A stretch of 64,000 nt of DNA from a gamma proteobacterium HdN1 (GTDB lineage: Bacteria > Pseudomonadota > Gammaproteobacteria > Pseudomonadales > Ketobacteraceae). The notes beneath the pieces were generated by a model. That model was not told where the DNA came from, made no database searches, and saw only the letters and a program-made list of their open reading frames with translations. Within the stretch, counting starts at the first letter, position 1. Each line of letters opens with the position of its first letter. Shown here in pieces: positions 24,849-34,611 of this stretch. Both the position numbers and the translations under genes were made by a program. The stretch is from positions 3,880,527 through 3,944,526 of the forward strand of contig FP929140.1 in the NCBI GenBank assembly GCA_000198515.1, read 5' to 3'.

Positions 24849-26195
24849 TTACTCGTCGCGGTCGGCCCAGAGATCGTGTTCGTCGGCAGCGAAAACGGTG
24901 GCCATTACTTTCTGGCCGGGCTTCAGCTCCGTGTCTCCGTTCAGGAACACCATGCCGTCAATTTCGGGGGCGTCTGCATGACTGCGACCAACGGCACCTT
25001 CTTCGTCTACTTCGTCGATGAGCACTTCGATGCGCTTGCCAATTTTCTTTTGCAATTTGTCAGCGCTGATACGGGCTTGTACCTCCATAAAGCGCGCCAA
25101 GCGTTCTTGCTTGAGCTCCTCAGGAACGGGATCGGGCAATGCGTTGGCGGTTGCGCCTTCCACGGGGGAGTAGGCAAATGCGCCGACGCGATCCAGTTGG
25201 GCTTCTTCAATAAAGTCGAGCAATTGCTGGAAATCTCCCTCAGTCTCACCGGGAAAACCGACAATAAAGGTGCTACGCAAGGTGAGGTCGGGGCAGATAT
25301 TGCGCCACTGGTGAATCCGCGACAGGGTATTGTCAATATCCCCAGGGCGTTTCATCAGTTGCAGAATACGCGGGCTGCCGTGCTGGAAGGGAATATCCAG
25401 ATAGGGCAGAATTTTTCCTTCCGCCATCATGGGAATGATATGGTCCACATGAGGGTAGGGGTAAACATAGTGTAGGCGCACCCATACGCCGAGTTCGCCC
25501 AGCGCCTCGCAAAGGTCGGTGAGCTTGGTTTTCACTGGGCGGCCATCCCAAAAACCGGTGCGGTATTTCAGGTCTACTCCATAGGCGCTGGTATCTTGCG
25601 AAATAATCAGTAACTCTTGCGTGCCGGCATCCACAAGGCGCTTGGCTTCGCCCATCACATCGCCAATGGGGCGGCTCACCAGATCGCCGCGCATCGAAGG
25701 AATGATGCAAAACGTGCAGCGGTGGTTGCAGCCTTCGGAGATTTTCAGGTATGCGTAGTGGCGCGGCGTGAGCTTGATTCCGGTAGGCGGGATCAGGTCG
25801 ATAAACGGGTTGTGCCCTAGCTGAGTAGGAACGTACTGGTGTACAGCCGATACGACTTCCTCATAGGCTTGTGGGCCGGTAACCGCTAGTACTTTGGGGT
25901 GTACCTCGCGGATTTTTGCGGCATCTGCGCCCATACAGCCGGTCACGATCACGCGACCATTTTCCGTAAGCGCCTCGCCAATGGCATCTAGCGATTCCTG
26001 CTTGGCGGCGTCGATAAAACCGCAGGTGTTGACCACCACAATGTCGGCGTTTTCGTAGGTGGGTACGATTTCATAGCCATCAATACGCAGTTGGGTGAGA
26101 ATGCGTTCGGAATCTACCAAGGCCTTTGGGCAGCCTAGGCTGATAAAGCCCACTTTTTGGGTGGATTGAATGGTTTCGTCGTTGCTTGCGGTCAC
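24849..26195 (-). CDS. rimO: Ribosomal protein S12 methylthiotransferase RimO
   Basis: 448 residues. [15 protein letters not shown] at the N-terminus and the downstream cysteines (VNTCGF, TGCMG) hold the auxiliary 4Fe-4S cluster of the UPF0004 domain. [17 protein letters not shown] is the radical-SAM CxxxCxxC motif. [20 protein letters not shown] is the family block that distinguishes RimO, and the C-terminus is the TRAM domain. The enzyme adds a methylthio group to an aspartate of ribosomal protein S12. The start is a GTG at 26195 with GAGG about 9 nt upstream. The gene is alone on its transcript or last after murI. Its upstream gap carries a three-copy 17-bp repeat. Confidence 0.95.
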   Translation of the reverse strand: MTASNDETIQSTQKVGFISLGCPKALVDSERILTQLRIDGYEIVPTYENADIVVVNTCGFIDAAKQESLDAIGEALTENGRVIVTGCMGADAAKIREVHPKVLAVTGPQAYEEVVSAVHQYVPTQLGHNPFIDLIPPTGIKLTPRHYAYLKISEGCNHRCTFCIIPSMRGDLVSRPIGDVMGEAKRLVDAGTQELLIISQDTSAYGVDLKYRTGFWDGRPVKTKLTDLCEALGELGVWVRLHYVYPYPHVDHIIPMMAEGKILPYLDIPFQHGSPRILQLMKRPGDIDNTLSRIHQWRNICPDLTLRSTFIVGFPGETEGDFQQLLDFIEEAQLDRVGAFAYSPVEGATANALPDPVPEELKQERLARFMEVQARISADKLQKKIGKRIEVLIDEVDEEGAVGRSHADAPEIDGMVFLNGDTELKPGQKVMATVFAADEHDLWADRDE

Positions 26196-26258
26196 GCTTA
26201 TTGCCTCTTGAATCAGGTATCACACTCTATATAGGGCACTACTTGGCGCTCAAGCCGT

Positions 26259-26309
26259 CGCTTGCTAGGAGTCATCGTTTGCTAGGAGCCATTGCTTGCT
26301 AGGAGCCAT
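26259..26309. repeat. 17-bp tandem repeat, 3 copies
   Basis: CGCTTGCTAGGAGTCAT, CGTTTGCTAGGAGCCAT and TGCTTGCTAGGAGCCAT are directly adjacent between murI and rimO. Confidence 0.93.
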
Positions 26310-26464
26310 CAGTGCAAGGGCGCGATTCTAGTACAGAGCGCAAGAATCTGACAGGCTTTGTTTCGGGCTTTGTTTCGGAAAGGTGATGCGCCCTGCGCGG
26401 CAATTCTCAAGTCGGCCGCTCTTCAATGAGGCGTCATGTTTTCTGAACAGCCCGCAAGCAGTTC

Positions 26465-27295
26465 TTAAATCTGAAGATACTGTGGGTCTTGATAGCCTAG
26501 GGAAAGGAGAGCGGGGGCGAGTTCGTGTGCAGAGTCCGTTTCTTCGGTAAAAAAGAAATGCAGTGTGGGTACCCGTTCCAAGAATGCCGCTCCCTGGGCC
26601 TCTAGCCCTTGCGCTTCCAGAATGTGGCGCGTGCGCCGCGCAATCGCCTCGCCACTATCAATGAGGCGGGTATTTTCGGGAAGTACCTGCATTAGTTCTT
26701 CACGAAGAAAGGGAAAGTGCGTGCAGCCGAGCACCACAATATCCGGCGGTGTCTCTGCGTGGCAAAACGGCGCGACAATGTTGGATACTTCTTGCAGGTC
26801 AATTGGAATCCCGCGCAGCTTGTTTTCCGCAAGGCTTACCAAGGCGCTGGAACCAACCAAGAGCACCGTGCAATCGTTGGCAAACTGATCAATCAGCCGG
26901 CGCGTATAGCTACGTTGAATGGTGCCCGGCGTTGCTAGAAGACCAATTACCCTGCGCTGGCTTTGGGCTGCGGCAGGTTTGATGGCGGGCACAACGCCGA
27001 TCACCGGCACTTGCGTTTGCGTACGCAGCGCGTCCAGCACCACGGTGCTCGCTGAATTGCAGGCAATCACGATCGCACCCGGCGAGTAGCGCGCTTCCAG
27101 AATCGGCATCAGCGCGCAAACACGCTCAATCAGCACCGATTCCTTCTGCAAACCGTAGGGAAAAATGCGGTTATCGGCCACATAGTTAATGTCCAGCCCC
27201 GGCATAGCTGCGCGGATCTCGCGCGCCACGCTTAGGCCACCGATACCGGAATCAAAAAGGATAACAGAGGCGGGAGGGGCGGTAAGTGCGCTCAT
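26465..27295 (-). CDS. murI: Glutamate racemase
   Basis: 276 residues. VILFDSGIGGLSVAREI near the N-terminus, the first catalytic cysteine in IVIACNSASTVVLDAL and the second in VVLGCTHFPFLREEL are the complete glutamate racemase signature. The enzyme makes D-glutamate for peptidoglycan in the cytosol without cofactor. It lies between a MaoC hydratase (upstream) and rimO (downstream), all on the minus strand with spacers over 100 bp. No strong ribosome-binding site is seen before the ATG at 27295. Confidence 0.95.
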   Translation of the reverse strand: MSALTAPPASVILFDSGIGGLSVAREIRAAMPGLDINYVADNRIFPYGLQKESVLIERVCALMPILEARYSPGAIVIACNSASTVVLDALRTQTQVPVIGVVPAIKPAAAQSQRRVIGLLATPGTIQRSYTRRLIDQFANDCTVLLVGSSALVSLAENKLRGIPIDLQEVSNIVAPFCHAETPPDIVVLGCTHFPFLREELMQVLPENTRLIDSGEAIARRTRHILEAQGLEAQGAAFLERVPTLHFFFTEETDSAHELAPALLSLGYQDPQYLQI

Positions 27296-27396
27296 TCGGG
27301 GCCGTAAAGTGAACAGCGATATGCAAAAGATGCGGCGCTAATCGTGTGGAGCCGCGTGGCGCCGCGCGTAGCAGCGCCCATTATAACACCCGCTAC

Positions 27397-27427
27397 GCGC
27401 TTCGATCACTAGGCGCTTCGATCCTCT
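27397..27427. repeat. 15-16-bp tandem repeat, 2 copies
   Basis: GCGCTTCGATCACTAG is followed by GCGCTTCGATCCTCT in the murI/MaoC spacer. The right end touches the stop codon of the MaoC gene. Confidence 0.7.
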
Positions 27428-28296
27428 TAAAGCGCCTCTACGACACCGGCAAGATGCGGCTTCTGGCCCTTAGAATCTTTCACCTGAAACTCAATGCGGC
27501 CTTTCGCTTCGCTGTGCTGGAATTGCACTTGCGAGGGCAAAAACACCGGAAGCTTAAAGCTCACGCTGACTTTGAACGGTGCTTTCGGGAGCACGCTGTC
27601 CAGCTCGGCAAGACAATGCGCTTTTGTCCACATCCCGTGCGCAATCGCGCGGGGAAAGCCAAAGAGTTTCGCCGTAAATGCGTGCAGATGGATCGGGTTG
27701 CGATCACCGGATGCAGCGGCATATTTGCGGCCCGTGTTTTCTGGAATCGACCACTGCGCGGTAGATTGCGGTGCGGCCTCTGCAGCCTTGTTTTCGCCCG
27801 CGTCTTTTTTCTTCTCGCCGGTTTCCGGCAGGCGGCGCAGCATCGTGCTTACGCTTTCCCAAACCAGTTTGCCCGCAACTTGAATTCGGGTATGTACGTC
27901 AAACTCAAGCCCTTTGTTGGCAGGGCGGGGGCCGTTGAGCGTGCATTCAATGTCGAGCACTTCCTGATTGCCGATGGCTCGGTACTGGGTAATGTCGTTC
28001 TTAACGTGTACCAGCCCCAAGAGTGGAAAGGGGAAGGCATCCGATACAAGCATTTCCATATGCAGCGGGAAGGCCAGCACAAACGGATAAGTGACGGGCA
28101 AGCTGCCGCTCAAGGGAAAGCCGCAGACCTTGCGATAGGCGTTCAGGGATTTCATTTTTGCCTGCACGCCTCGCAGTGCGATGCGGGTAAGTTCGCGGCT
28201 TTCAGCAGGCGCTTGGCCGGATTTTTTGGCAGTAACCGCGCGTAGATAGAGGCTCAGGGTCGAGGGGGATTGTTGCAGTTCGAGCGTGCCGGACAT
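27427..28296 (-). CDS. MaoC-family hydratase
   Basis: 289 residues from the ATG at 28296, chosen because AAGGA lies 9 nt upstream; ATGs at 28314 and 28401 are in frame but less likely. Residues 1-165 form a degenerate hot-dog-like half, and residues 200-289 the catalytic MaoC half. ASGDRNPIHLHAFTAKLFGF and AIAHGMWTKA supply the Asp-His hydratase dyad. Double hot-dog proteins of this kind hydrate trans-2-enoyl-CoA to 3-hydroxyacyl-CoA with R stereochemistry. A low-complexity Lys/Glu/Ala linker (about 170-190) joins the halves. Functionally it fits with the FabG-like reductase at 32986 and the thiolase at 34801. Confidence 0.85.
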   Translation of the reverse strand: MSGTLELQQSPSTLSLYLRAVTAKKSGQAPAESRELTRIALRGVQAKMKSLNAYRKVCGFPLSGSLPVTYPFVLAFPLHMEMLVSDAFPFPLLGLVHVKNDITQYRAIGNQEVLDIECTLNGPRPANKGLEFDVHTRIQVAGKLVWESVSTMLRRLPETGEKKKDAGENKAAEAAPQSTAQWSIPENTGRKYAAASGDRNPIHLHAFTAKLFGFPRAIAHGMWTKAHCLAELDSVLPKAPFKVSVSFKLPVFLPSQVQFQHSEAKGRIEFQVKDSKGQKPHLAGVVEAL

Positions 28297-28567
28297 TCGT
28301 GTAGTTCCTTTCATTGACGGTCGCAGAGGTGAGGCAGTATAACCCGTCGGGATTTGCGTGCAATTGACCTGATTCGCTGGCCGGCTACTCTTAATGGTCA
28401 AGTGAGAGGATGTGGAACAGGGCTACGGTATCGTGCAGGCGTGGCCTGATCGGACAATATTTTTTTGCGAACTGGATGTAAAGGTTGTCAGTCGCCTATA
28501 CACCTGACTATCATGGGCTTTTGCGATCCTACCCCCCTGATATCCTTCCGAAGGAGCGTTTCCCCGC

Positions 28568-29566
28568 ATGAGCGAGTTGCGAGACTCTGTGGTACTGGTG
28601 CGACTTGCCTACCAAGGCATGCTTGCCAAAGGGATTGATGCAGGGGAAGTGTTGCGAAGGATCGGCATGAATGAAGGCCATTTAGGCGTTCAAGACTTGC
28701 GCACACCCCATTCAGGCCAGGCACGCTTCTGGAGTGCCGTTGAAGAAGTATCTGGCGATTCAGACATCGGCCTTCATCTTGGCGAGGCAGTTCCGCTCTA
28801 CCGTGGCCAAGTACTTGAATACCTCTTTTTAAGCAGCCCAACCTTTGGCGATGGTTTGCGCAGGGCGCTCAACTACCAACGCCTACTGTCCGATGCGGTG
28901 CATGCACGCCTCGATCAGGACGAGATTGGCTATTTTCTATCCCACAAGGCTTTTGGCCGCGATGTTCGCCACCTCGTTGAAGCGGTTTTTGTGGGCGTTG
29001 TGAAGTTTTTTCGTTACGTTACGGAAGATAGCTTTAAGCCTCTTTTGATTGAATTTGCCCACGACAGCGGTGCAAGTGCTACTGAATACGCGCGGATTTT
29101 TGGTTGCACTGTTCGCTTTGGGTGCGTTGAAAATCGGCTTTATTTTTCCCCACAAGTGCTGGAAATACCTTCCCTTCACGCGGAATCTGAATTGCTCAGG
29201 CTGCACGAACAAGTGGCGAGTGAACACGTTGCGCGGCTCGAAAAACAAGATTTCGTCTCCAGCGTCAATCGCCTGATCGGTGAGCTGCTCGAATCTGGCC
29301 ACGCCGACCTCGAAACCGTAGCCGAGCGCTTAGCCATCAAGCCGCGTAGCTTACGCACTCGCTTATCCGAAGCAGAAACCAATTTTAACCAGCTACTGGC
29401 CGATTATCGCTGCAACCTTGCCAAACGCCTGCTCGCCAAAACCGACGAATCAATTGATGAAATCGTCTATCTGACCGGCTTTTCCGAACCCAGCACCTTT
29501 TACAGAGCGTTTAAGCGCTGGGTGGGGCTTACCCCAATCGAATATCGGCGCAGCAAACGCGCCTAG
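28568..29566 (+). CDS. AraC-family transcriptional regulator
   Basis: 332 residues. Residues 10-190 match the arabinose-binding-like N-terminal domain typical of OruR/ArgR-type AraC members (DIGLHLGEAVPLYRGQVLEY). The C-terminal 100 residues are a double helix-turn-helix: DLETVAERLAIKPRSLRTRL and SIDEIVYLTGFSEPSTFYRA, with FKRWVGLTPIEYRR at the end. Regulators of this subtype often control lipid or amino-acid catabolism. The gene is divergent from the MaoC hydratase across 271 bp and precedes phoD by 133 bp, so either could be its target. The start has GGAG about 11 nt upstream. Confidence 0.88.
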   Translation: MSELRDSVVLVRLAYQGMLAKGIDAGEVLRRIGMNEGHLGVQDLRTPHSGQARFWSAVEEVSGDSDIGLHLGEAVPLYRGQVLEYLFLSSPTFGDGLRRALNYQRLLSDAVHARLDQDEIGYFLSHKAFGRDVRHLVEAVFVGVVKFFRYVTEDSFKPLLIEFAHDSGASATEYARIFGCTVRFGCVENRLYFSPQVLEIPSLHAESELLRLHEQVASEHVARLEKQDFVSSVNRLIGELLESGHADLETVAERLAIKPRSLRTRLSEAETNFNQLLADYRCNLAKRLLAKTDESIDEIVYLTGFSEPSTFYRAFKRWVGLTPIEYRRSKRA

Positions 29567-29588
29567 GCAACGCCACGCAATCACTAAT

Positions 29589-29618
29589 ACCGCGTTCAAT
29601 AAAACCGCGTTCAATAAA
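29589..29618. repeat. 15-bp tandem repeat, 2 perfect copies
   Basis: ACCGCGTTCAATAAA occurs twice head to tail in the AraC/phoD spacer. Confidence 0.9.
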
Positions 29619-29699
29619 ACCCAGCTGCGCCCGATAAAAAGCAAGAGCGCTCAAAAAAATAACAACGTCTAATAAAAAGAAATAATGAGAGGTGCCCCG

Positions 29700-31928
29700 A
29701 TGCTAAGACGTCGCGATTTTCTTAAAACGATGGCAGTAAGTGCGGGAAGCGTGAGCGCAGCCGCGGTGCTGGCGGGCTGTGGCGATCACAGAGACAAGCC
29801 CCGAAATCAATTCACCTCTGCCGAACGCTTTCCTCAATCCGTCGCGTCGGGTGACCCACGTGCTGCAAGCGTGGTGCTTTGGACCAGAGTTGTCGGCCAA
29901 GAAGGGCGCGATGCACAAGTTGGCCTTGAAGTAAGTGAGCGAGAAGATTTTGCAGAGCTGGTCGTAGGCGAGTACTTTACCGCTCCTGCCGACCACGATC
30001 ACTGCCTGAAAGTGCGGGTGACAGAGTTGAAAGCTGGCACCACTTACTACTACCGCTTCCAGTACGATGGAACTCGTAGCAATACGGGCCGCACCCGCAC
30101 AGCCCCTGCAGAAAACGCGGATGTTGCCGTTCGCTTTGCGTTTGTGAGCTGTCAGGACTACATTGGCCGTTACTACAACAGCTATTTAAGTATTCTTGAG
30201 CAAGACCCGGATTTTGTAGTGTTTTTGGGCGATTACATCTATGAAACCACCGGCGACAAGCGCTTTCAGAGCCTCGGCAGCGAGCGCAACATTACCTTCA
30301 AAGATCAGGCGGGCGCGATTCGCGTCGGCACTTCCGAAGACGGCTTCTGGGCAGCAGCCAGCCTTGGAAACTATCGCCAGCTCTACCAAACCTACCGCCA
30401 AGATCCACTCCTTCAGCAAGTACACGAGCGCTATCCGTTTATCAACACGTGGGATGATCACGAATACGCCGACGACTGTTGGGGCGACAATGCAACTTAT
30501 TACGCAGGTGCAATCCCCGAAACCAACCTTGAACGGCGTCGCCTCGCGGAGCAGGCATTTTTTGAATACACCCCGATGGATCAGTTTTCGGTTGCAGGCA
30601 ATCAAAGCGACGATGGCGAATCCCTAGATGCTGGCAGCACGCCCTTGTACCCCGAAACACGCATCTACCGCGACTTCCGCTTCGGTCGGCACATGCATTT
30701 ATTTATGACCGACTTTCGTTCCTATCGCCCCGACCACCTGATTAAAGAAGATGCATTTCCCGGCACCATTGTGTTCGATCAAGCCGCCGTCACTGCGTGG
30801 TTTACCGAGAACAGCCGCGACTTCGCCGCAAGTCGAGCTCTCTATACACCCTATATCGACCTGGCTGCCCCCGAGCATGAAGCGCGTCGGCTCGCCTTGC
30901 AAGTGAGCCTCCAGACTGCCTACGAACAGGCGTTCGCAGAGAAAGGGCTTGATCTTGTTGTGTATGCCTCCCGGATTCAGGCGCTCGTCAGTGCCGCTTG
31001 CCAAGGAAATGTGGGGGTATCTCAACTACATCGTTTTGTTGATGAAGCGCTCCATCTTGATGAAGCAACGATTGCGGGTTTGCCGGTTGGCCTAGGCTAC
31101 TCCACGATGGGCAAAACCACGCTGTTCAGCGATGTGGGCGCGCGCTACATGGTGATCAAGCCAGTGTTTGATGTGTATGCGGCCATGATTGGTGCGCTCA
31201 ATGGCGTGCCGCCGGTTTACGGGCAGGCGCAGTCGGATTGGCTGGAAGCGGGTTTAGCTTCTGCGACGACGACTTGGAAATTGGTGGGGTCTCCCGTTTC
31301 CTTTACGCCGTTAATTCTCGATATGGCGTCTCCTCCACTGGACTTTATTCGCCCGTTTCATGAACTTGTGCCGGAAGCATTCCGCTCCGCGTTTTATTTC
31401 GATGCGGATGATTGGGATGGCTTTCCAATTCAAAAGCAGGCCATGATCCGAGGCATGCTCGGGCGGAATGGGGCGATTACCCTCAGCGGCGACATCCATA
31501 GCAGCTACGTTTGCGAACATCCGTTGACAGAAACCGGCAAGCGCAGCATTGATTTTACTGGAGGAGCGATTTCCTCGGGCACTTGGGCGGAGTTTTTGGA
31601 AACGGCGGCCGCGTCGATTGATCCGGCACTTGTCGCACTCTTACCTCTTTTGAACCAAGCAATTACACAGGCCCCTACCCGTGATCCTGACGGTAGCCAA
31701 GTGCGGTTTGCCTCGACCGCAGAGCACGCAGTCAGTATTGTGACTTTGAACGGTCAAAAAATGGGCGTAGATTTCTTCCTAGTGCCATCCACGGAAGGTA
31801 CGGGTGAGGCTGAACAATCTGTGGTTGGCACGCGCTACTACGACAACCCCGAAGCTTGGCTTGCCAAACGCCGGAAAATTAGCTTCGAAGTGGTGGATGG
31901 CGAGCTGTTTGGCCCGATAAATGCCTAG
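29700..31928 (+). CDS. phoD: PhoD-family alkaline phosphatase/phosphodiesterase, Tat-exported, probable lipoprotein
   Basis: About 742 residues. The ATG at 29700 has AGAGG 7 nt upstream; an ATG at 29685 is in frame. The N-terminus MLRRRDFLKTMAVSAG has the twin-arginine motif, and AVLAGC looks like a lipobox, so it may be a Tat-exported lipoprotein. A PhoD N-terminal Ig-like domain (about 35-135) is followed by the metallophosphatase domain: FAFVSCQDYIGRYYNSYL, VVFLGDYIYE, INTWDDHEYADDCWG and ITLSGDIHSSYV carry the metal ligands. The family hydrolyses phosphomonoesters or diesters using Fe3+ and Ca2+. It is longer than classical PhoD. No Pho-box was searched for; phosphate control is inferred only from the family. 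Confidence 0.88.
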   Translation: MLRRRDFLKTMAVSAGSVSAAAVLAGCGDHRDKPRNQFTSAERFPQSVASGDPRAASVVLWTRVVGQEGRDAQVGLEVSEREDFAELVVGEYFTAPADHDHCLKVRVTELKAGTTYYYRFQYDGTRSNTGRTRTAPAENADVAVRFAFVSCQDYIGRYYNSYLSILEQDPDFVVFLGDYIYETTGDKRFQSLGSERNITFKDQAGAIRVGTSEDGFWAAASLGNYRQLYQTYRQDPLLQQVHERYPFINTWDDHEYADDCWGDNATYYAGAIPETNLERRRLAEQAFFEYTPMDQFSVAGNQSDDGESLDAGSTPLYPETRIYRDFRFGRHMHLFMTDFRSYRPDHLIKEDAFPGTIVFDQAAVTAWFTENSRDFAASRALYTPYIDLAAPEHEARRLALQVSLQTAYEQAFAEKGLDLVVYASRIQALVSAACQGNVGVSQLHRFVDEALHLDEATIAGLPVGLGYSTMGKTTLFSDVGARYMVIKPVFDVYAAMIGALNGVPPVYGQAQSDWLEAGLASATTTWKLVGSPVSFTPLILDMASPPLDFIRPFHELVPEAFRSAFYFDADDWDGFPIQKQAMIRGMLGRNGAITLSGDIHSSYVCEHPLTETGKRSIDFTGGAISSGTWAEFLETAAASIDPALVALLPLLNQAITQAPTRDPDGSQVRFASTAEHAVSIVTLNGQKMGVDFFLVPSTEGTGEAEQSVVGTRYYDNPEAWLAKRRKISFEVVDGELFGPINA

Positions 31929-32068
31929 ATTGAAGGGTGGAAGGGAGCGGGTGGGCCTGCTTTTTTTATGTGGATTCGTTATTAGCTTCTTCTTTTTAAT
32001 TCTTTTTCAAATATGTAACAGACCTATACCCTTGACACAACTTTCAAAAGAGAATGGCGCCATAGCAT

Positions 32069-32857
32069 ATGAATGATGCGGTGTTTGTGTTGATAGGGGG
32101 GCTCGTAGGATTCTGCGTCGGCCTGACTGGGGTGGGTGGCGGTTCGTTGATGACGCCGCTCCTGCTCATGCTCGGGATTCCAGCGCAGACGGCGATCGGT
32201 ACCGATTTATTGTACGCGGCGGTGACCAAAGCCGGCGGTGCCTTGGTGCATCAAAAAAAGCACAATATTAACTGGCGGGTGGTCTGGACGCTCGCTGCAG
32301 GCAGCATTCCGCTCTCGTTTGCAACGGTGCTTGCACTCAAATACTGGTTTTCGGACGTGGATGAATACAAGGGCGTATTGACCGCTGCCCTAGGATTCAT
32401 GTTGCTCCTGACGGGCTTCTCGTTAGTGTTCAAGCGCAGGCTCAAAAATATCCAGCACATTAACGTACGCTATCAGCGGATGTGCGTGTGGTTGGGGAAT
32501 CATTCCACTTCGATGACGCTGGTAATGGGTATGCTGCTGGGCATATTGGTTACGCTATCTTCCGTTGGTGCAGGCGCTTTTGGCGCAATGATTTTGCTGA
32601 TGCTTTATCCGCGCTTTGCAACGATAGGTATCATTGGAACGGATGTTGCGCATGCAGTACTGCTTACCTTGGTTGCTGGCATTGGCCATATGACGATGGG
32701 GCATGTGGATATGCATTTGCTTGTACTGCTATTGATTGGCTCTTTGCCTGCGATTGTGGTCGGAACTCACCTAAGTTCCAGCATGCCAGAAAGGGTAATA
32801 CAGCCGGTATTGGGTTGCACCCTGATGGCATTGAGCTTCAAGTTTATGCTTGCCTAG
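32069..32857 (+). CDS. TauE/SafE-family membrane permease
   Basis: 262 residues, almost entirely hydrophobic, with about eight transmembrane helices. The family signature GFCVGLTGVGGGSLMTPLLL stands at the N-terminus, and its second half-repeat VTLSSVGAGAFGAMILLMLY near residue 165 shows the internal duplication. Members export or import sulfite, sulfonates or other organic anions across the inner membrane. The substrate cannot be read from sequence and no sulfur gene is adjacent. The gene is convergent with the FabG-like gene and separated from it by a terminator. The ribosome-binding site is weak. Confidence 0.88.
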   Translation: MNDAVFVLIGGLVGFCVGLTGVGGGSLMTPLLLMLGIPAQTAIGTDLLYAAVTKAGGALVHQKKHNINWRVVWTLAAGSIPLSFATVLALKYWFSDVDEYKGVLTAALGFMLLLTGFSLVFKRRLKNIQHINVRYQRMCVWLGNHSTSMTLVMGMLLGILVTLSSVGAGAFGAMILLMLYPRFATIGIIGTDVAHAVLLTLVAGIGHMTMGHVDMHLLVLLLIGSLPAIVVGTHLSSSMPERVIQPVLGCTLMALSFKFMLA

Positions 32858-32883
32858 GCGCTGCGAAGCACTTTTGGCGCGAT

Positions 32884-32929
32884 AATCGAAAGCATCGAAC
32901 AATCGAAAGCATCGAACAATCGACAGCAT
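32884..32929. repeat. 17-bp tandem repeat, 2 full copies plus a partial third
   Basis: AATCGAAAGCATCGAAC is repeated perfectly at 32884 and 32901, then AATCGACAGCAT continues. It lies just after the TauE gene and just before a terminator. Confidence 0.93.
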
Positions 32930-32930
32930 A

Positions 32931-32968
32931 AAAAAACGGCGAGTCATTTTCACGGCCCGCCGTTTTTT
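32931..32968. terminator. Bidirectional intrinsic terminator
   Basis: The arms AAAAAACGGCG and CGCCGTTTTTT flank a 16-base loop between the convergent TauE and FabG-like genes. Confidence 0.9.
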
Positions 32969-32985
32969 GCTTCACGGCGTTGTAA

Positions 32986-34416
32986 TTAAGCGCCGATCAG
33001 GTTCTGCCCGCAAACGCGGATTGTGTTCCCGTTGAGGCCCGCAGAGGCTGGGCTTGCAAAGTATGCGATTGCTTCAGCAACGTCTACCGGTTGGCCACCT
33101 TGCTTCAGTGAATTCAGGCGGCGGCCTGCTTCACGCATTACCATTGGCATCGCAGCAGTCATTGCGGTTTCAATAAAGCCCGGAGCTACTGCGTTAATCG
33201 TAATCTCGTTCTTGGCGAGGATCGGCGCGTAGGCGTCTACCATGCCGATAACACCCGCTTTGGAAGTTGCATAGTTGGTTTGACCAAAGTTCCCAGCTAC
33301 GCCGCTCATGGACGATACGCAGACAATGCGGCCACCCGCTCTGATCGCTTCAGCAGAGAGCAGTGCGTCGTTGATGCGTTCTTCGGCGGAAAGGTTGATG
33401 TTGATGACCATGTCCCAGAAGTGCTCAGGCATGCCCGCGAGTGTTTTGTCGCGCGTAACACCGGCATTGTGAACAATGATGTCTACACCGCCAAACTCAG
33501 CTTTCAGTTTTTCTGCAATCGCCGCAGGCGCTTGCGCATCGGTGATGTCGAGCGGGAAGGCAACACCGCCCAAGCGGTCCGCCACCTTTTGCAGGTCCTC
33601 TTTTGCAGCGGGAACATCCAGCGCAACAACCTTTGCGCCATCGCGCGCCATCACTTCTGCAATCGCAGCGCCGATGCCGCGAGATGCGCCCGTTACCAGC
33701 GCAACCTTTCCTTTGAGTGGCTGTGTCCAGTTGAAGCCTTCTTCGCCATCTGCTTTTGCTTTGCCTACGCGGAGTACTTGTGCAGAGACGAAAGCCGATT
33801 TGGGTGACAGCAAGAAGCGCAGCGTAGATTCTGCTTGCTTCTCCGCCGTGCGGGTCACGTATACCAATTGGCAGGTTGCGCCTTTTTTGCCAACTTCTTT
33901 GGCAACGCTGCGGGTAAAGCCTTCCAGCGCGCGTTGTGCGATGTGTTGCGCGGGAGCGTTCTTCAGCGACTCAGGCGGCAGGCCAATCACTACGATGCGG
34001 CCACTTTCCTGGATTTTCTTCACAACGGGATGGAAGAAATCATAAAGAGCGCGCAATTGGCTGGTGTTTTCGATGCCGGTTGCGTCAAAAATCAAGCCTT
34101 TGAAACGAGCTGCTTCAGCGTTTGCGTCGATCGGCGTGATCTGGGTGCCTGCTTTCTCGGCTGCTTTAACGATCTCGTCGCGCGCGCTAGATGCATCGGG
34201 ATACTGGAGGTGCGCGCCTTTCGCATCGCTCAGTGTACGGATGATGACTTCCGAGAGCCGGCCACCCGGAGCTGCGCCGACCAGCACGTTGCCAGAAATA
34301 AAAGAAGTTTGGGATTGATTGTGGCGCTCTAGTTCTGCCGGAACAGGCAGATTGGCAGCGTTGAGGAGAGTTTTTCCTAGGTTAGAATTGAGGAGCGATT
34401 GGTAAATATCAGCCAT
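32986..34416 (-). CDS. High-molecular-weight 3-oxoacyl-(CoA/ACP) reductase, FabG4-like
   Basis: 476 residues from the ATG at 34416, with AGGAA about 7 nt upstream; the in-frame extension to 34533 crosses repeat DNA. The N-terminal 215 residues are a degenerate Rossmann domain without catalytic residues. The C-terminal half is an intact short-chain dehydrogenase: ALVTGASRGIGAAIAEVM, IIVHNAGVTRD, SSMSGVAGNFGQTNYATSK with the Ser-Tyr-Lys set, and APGFIETAM. This two-domain form is called HMW FabG and reduces 3-oxoacyl-CoA using NADH in the best-studied cases. It is divergent from a thiolase gene, which with a MaoC hydratase gives a near-complete acyl-CoA cycle. Confidence 0.88.
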   Translation of the reverse strand: MADIYQSLLNSNLGKTLLNAANLPVPAELERHNQSQTSFISGNVLVGAAPGGRLSEVIIRTLSDAKGAHLQYPDASSARDEIVKAAEKAGTQITPIDANAEAARFKGLIFDATGIENTSQLRALYDFFHPVVKKIQESGRIVVIGLPPESLKNAPAQHIAQRALEGFTRSVAKEVGKKGATCQLVYVTRTAEKQAESTLRFLLSPKSAFVSAQVLRVGKAKADGEEGFNWTQPLKGKVALVTGASRGIGAAIAEVMARDGAKVVALDVPAAKEDLQKVADRLGGVAFPLDITDAQAPAAIAEKLKAEFGGVDIIVHNAGVTRDKTLAGMPEHFWDMVININLSAEERINDALLSAEAIRAGGRIVCVSSMSGVAGNFGQTNYATSKAGVIGMVDAYAPILAKNEITINAVAPGFIETAMTAAMPMVMREAGRRLNSLKQGGQPVDVAEAIAYFASPASAGLNGNTIRVCGQNLIGA

Positions 34417-34449
34417 GATAGGTTCCTGTTGTGTCTTTTTGTAAAGCAA

Positions 34450-34494
34450 GCCAGTTTGTGAAGCCAGCGGTTTGTGAAGCCAGCGATTTGTGAA
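34450..34494. repeat. 13-16-bp tandem repeat, 3 copies
   Basis: GCCAGTTTGTGAA, GCCAGCGGTTTGTGAA and GCCAGCGATTTGTGAA are adjacent in the upstream region of the FabG-like gene. Confidence 0.9.
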
Positions 34495-34611
34495 GATTGT
34501 CAGTCTGTAAACCGAGCTGAAGTGCGGAGCCATAAAGCTACATACCGTTTTCGAGGTATGGCGAGTGGCGCCGGTAGTTTTTAGTCAGCGGCATTTCTGG
34601 TGTATAGTGTG

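Noticed and set aside
27346-28245. 299-codon plus-strand frame
   Set aside because: It is antisense to the MaoC hydratase gene, whose catalytic motifs are clear, and contains no domain.
33280-34332. Overlapping plus-strand frames of 165-190 codons
   Set aside because: They are antisense to the FabG-like gene, which keeps all SDR motifs.
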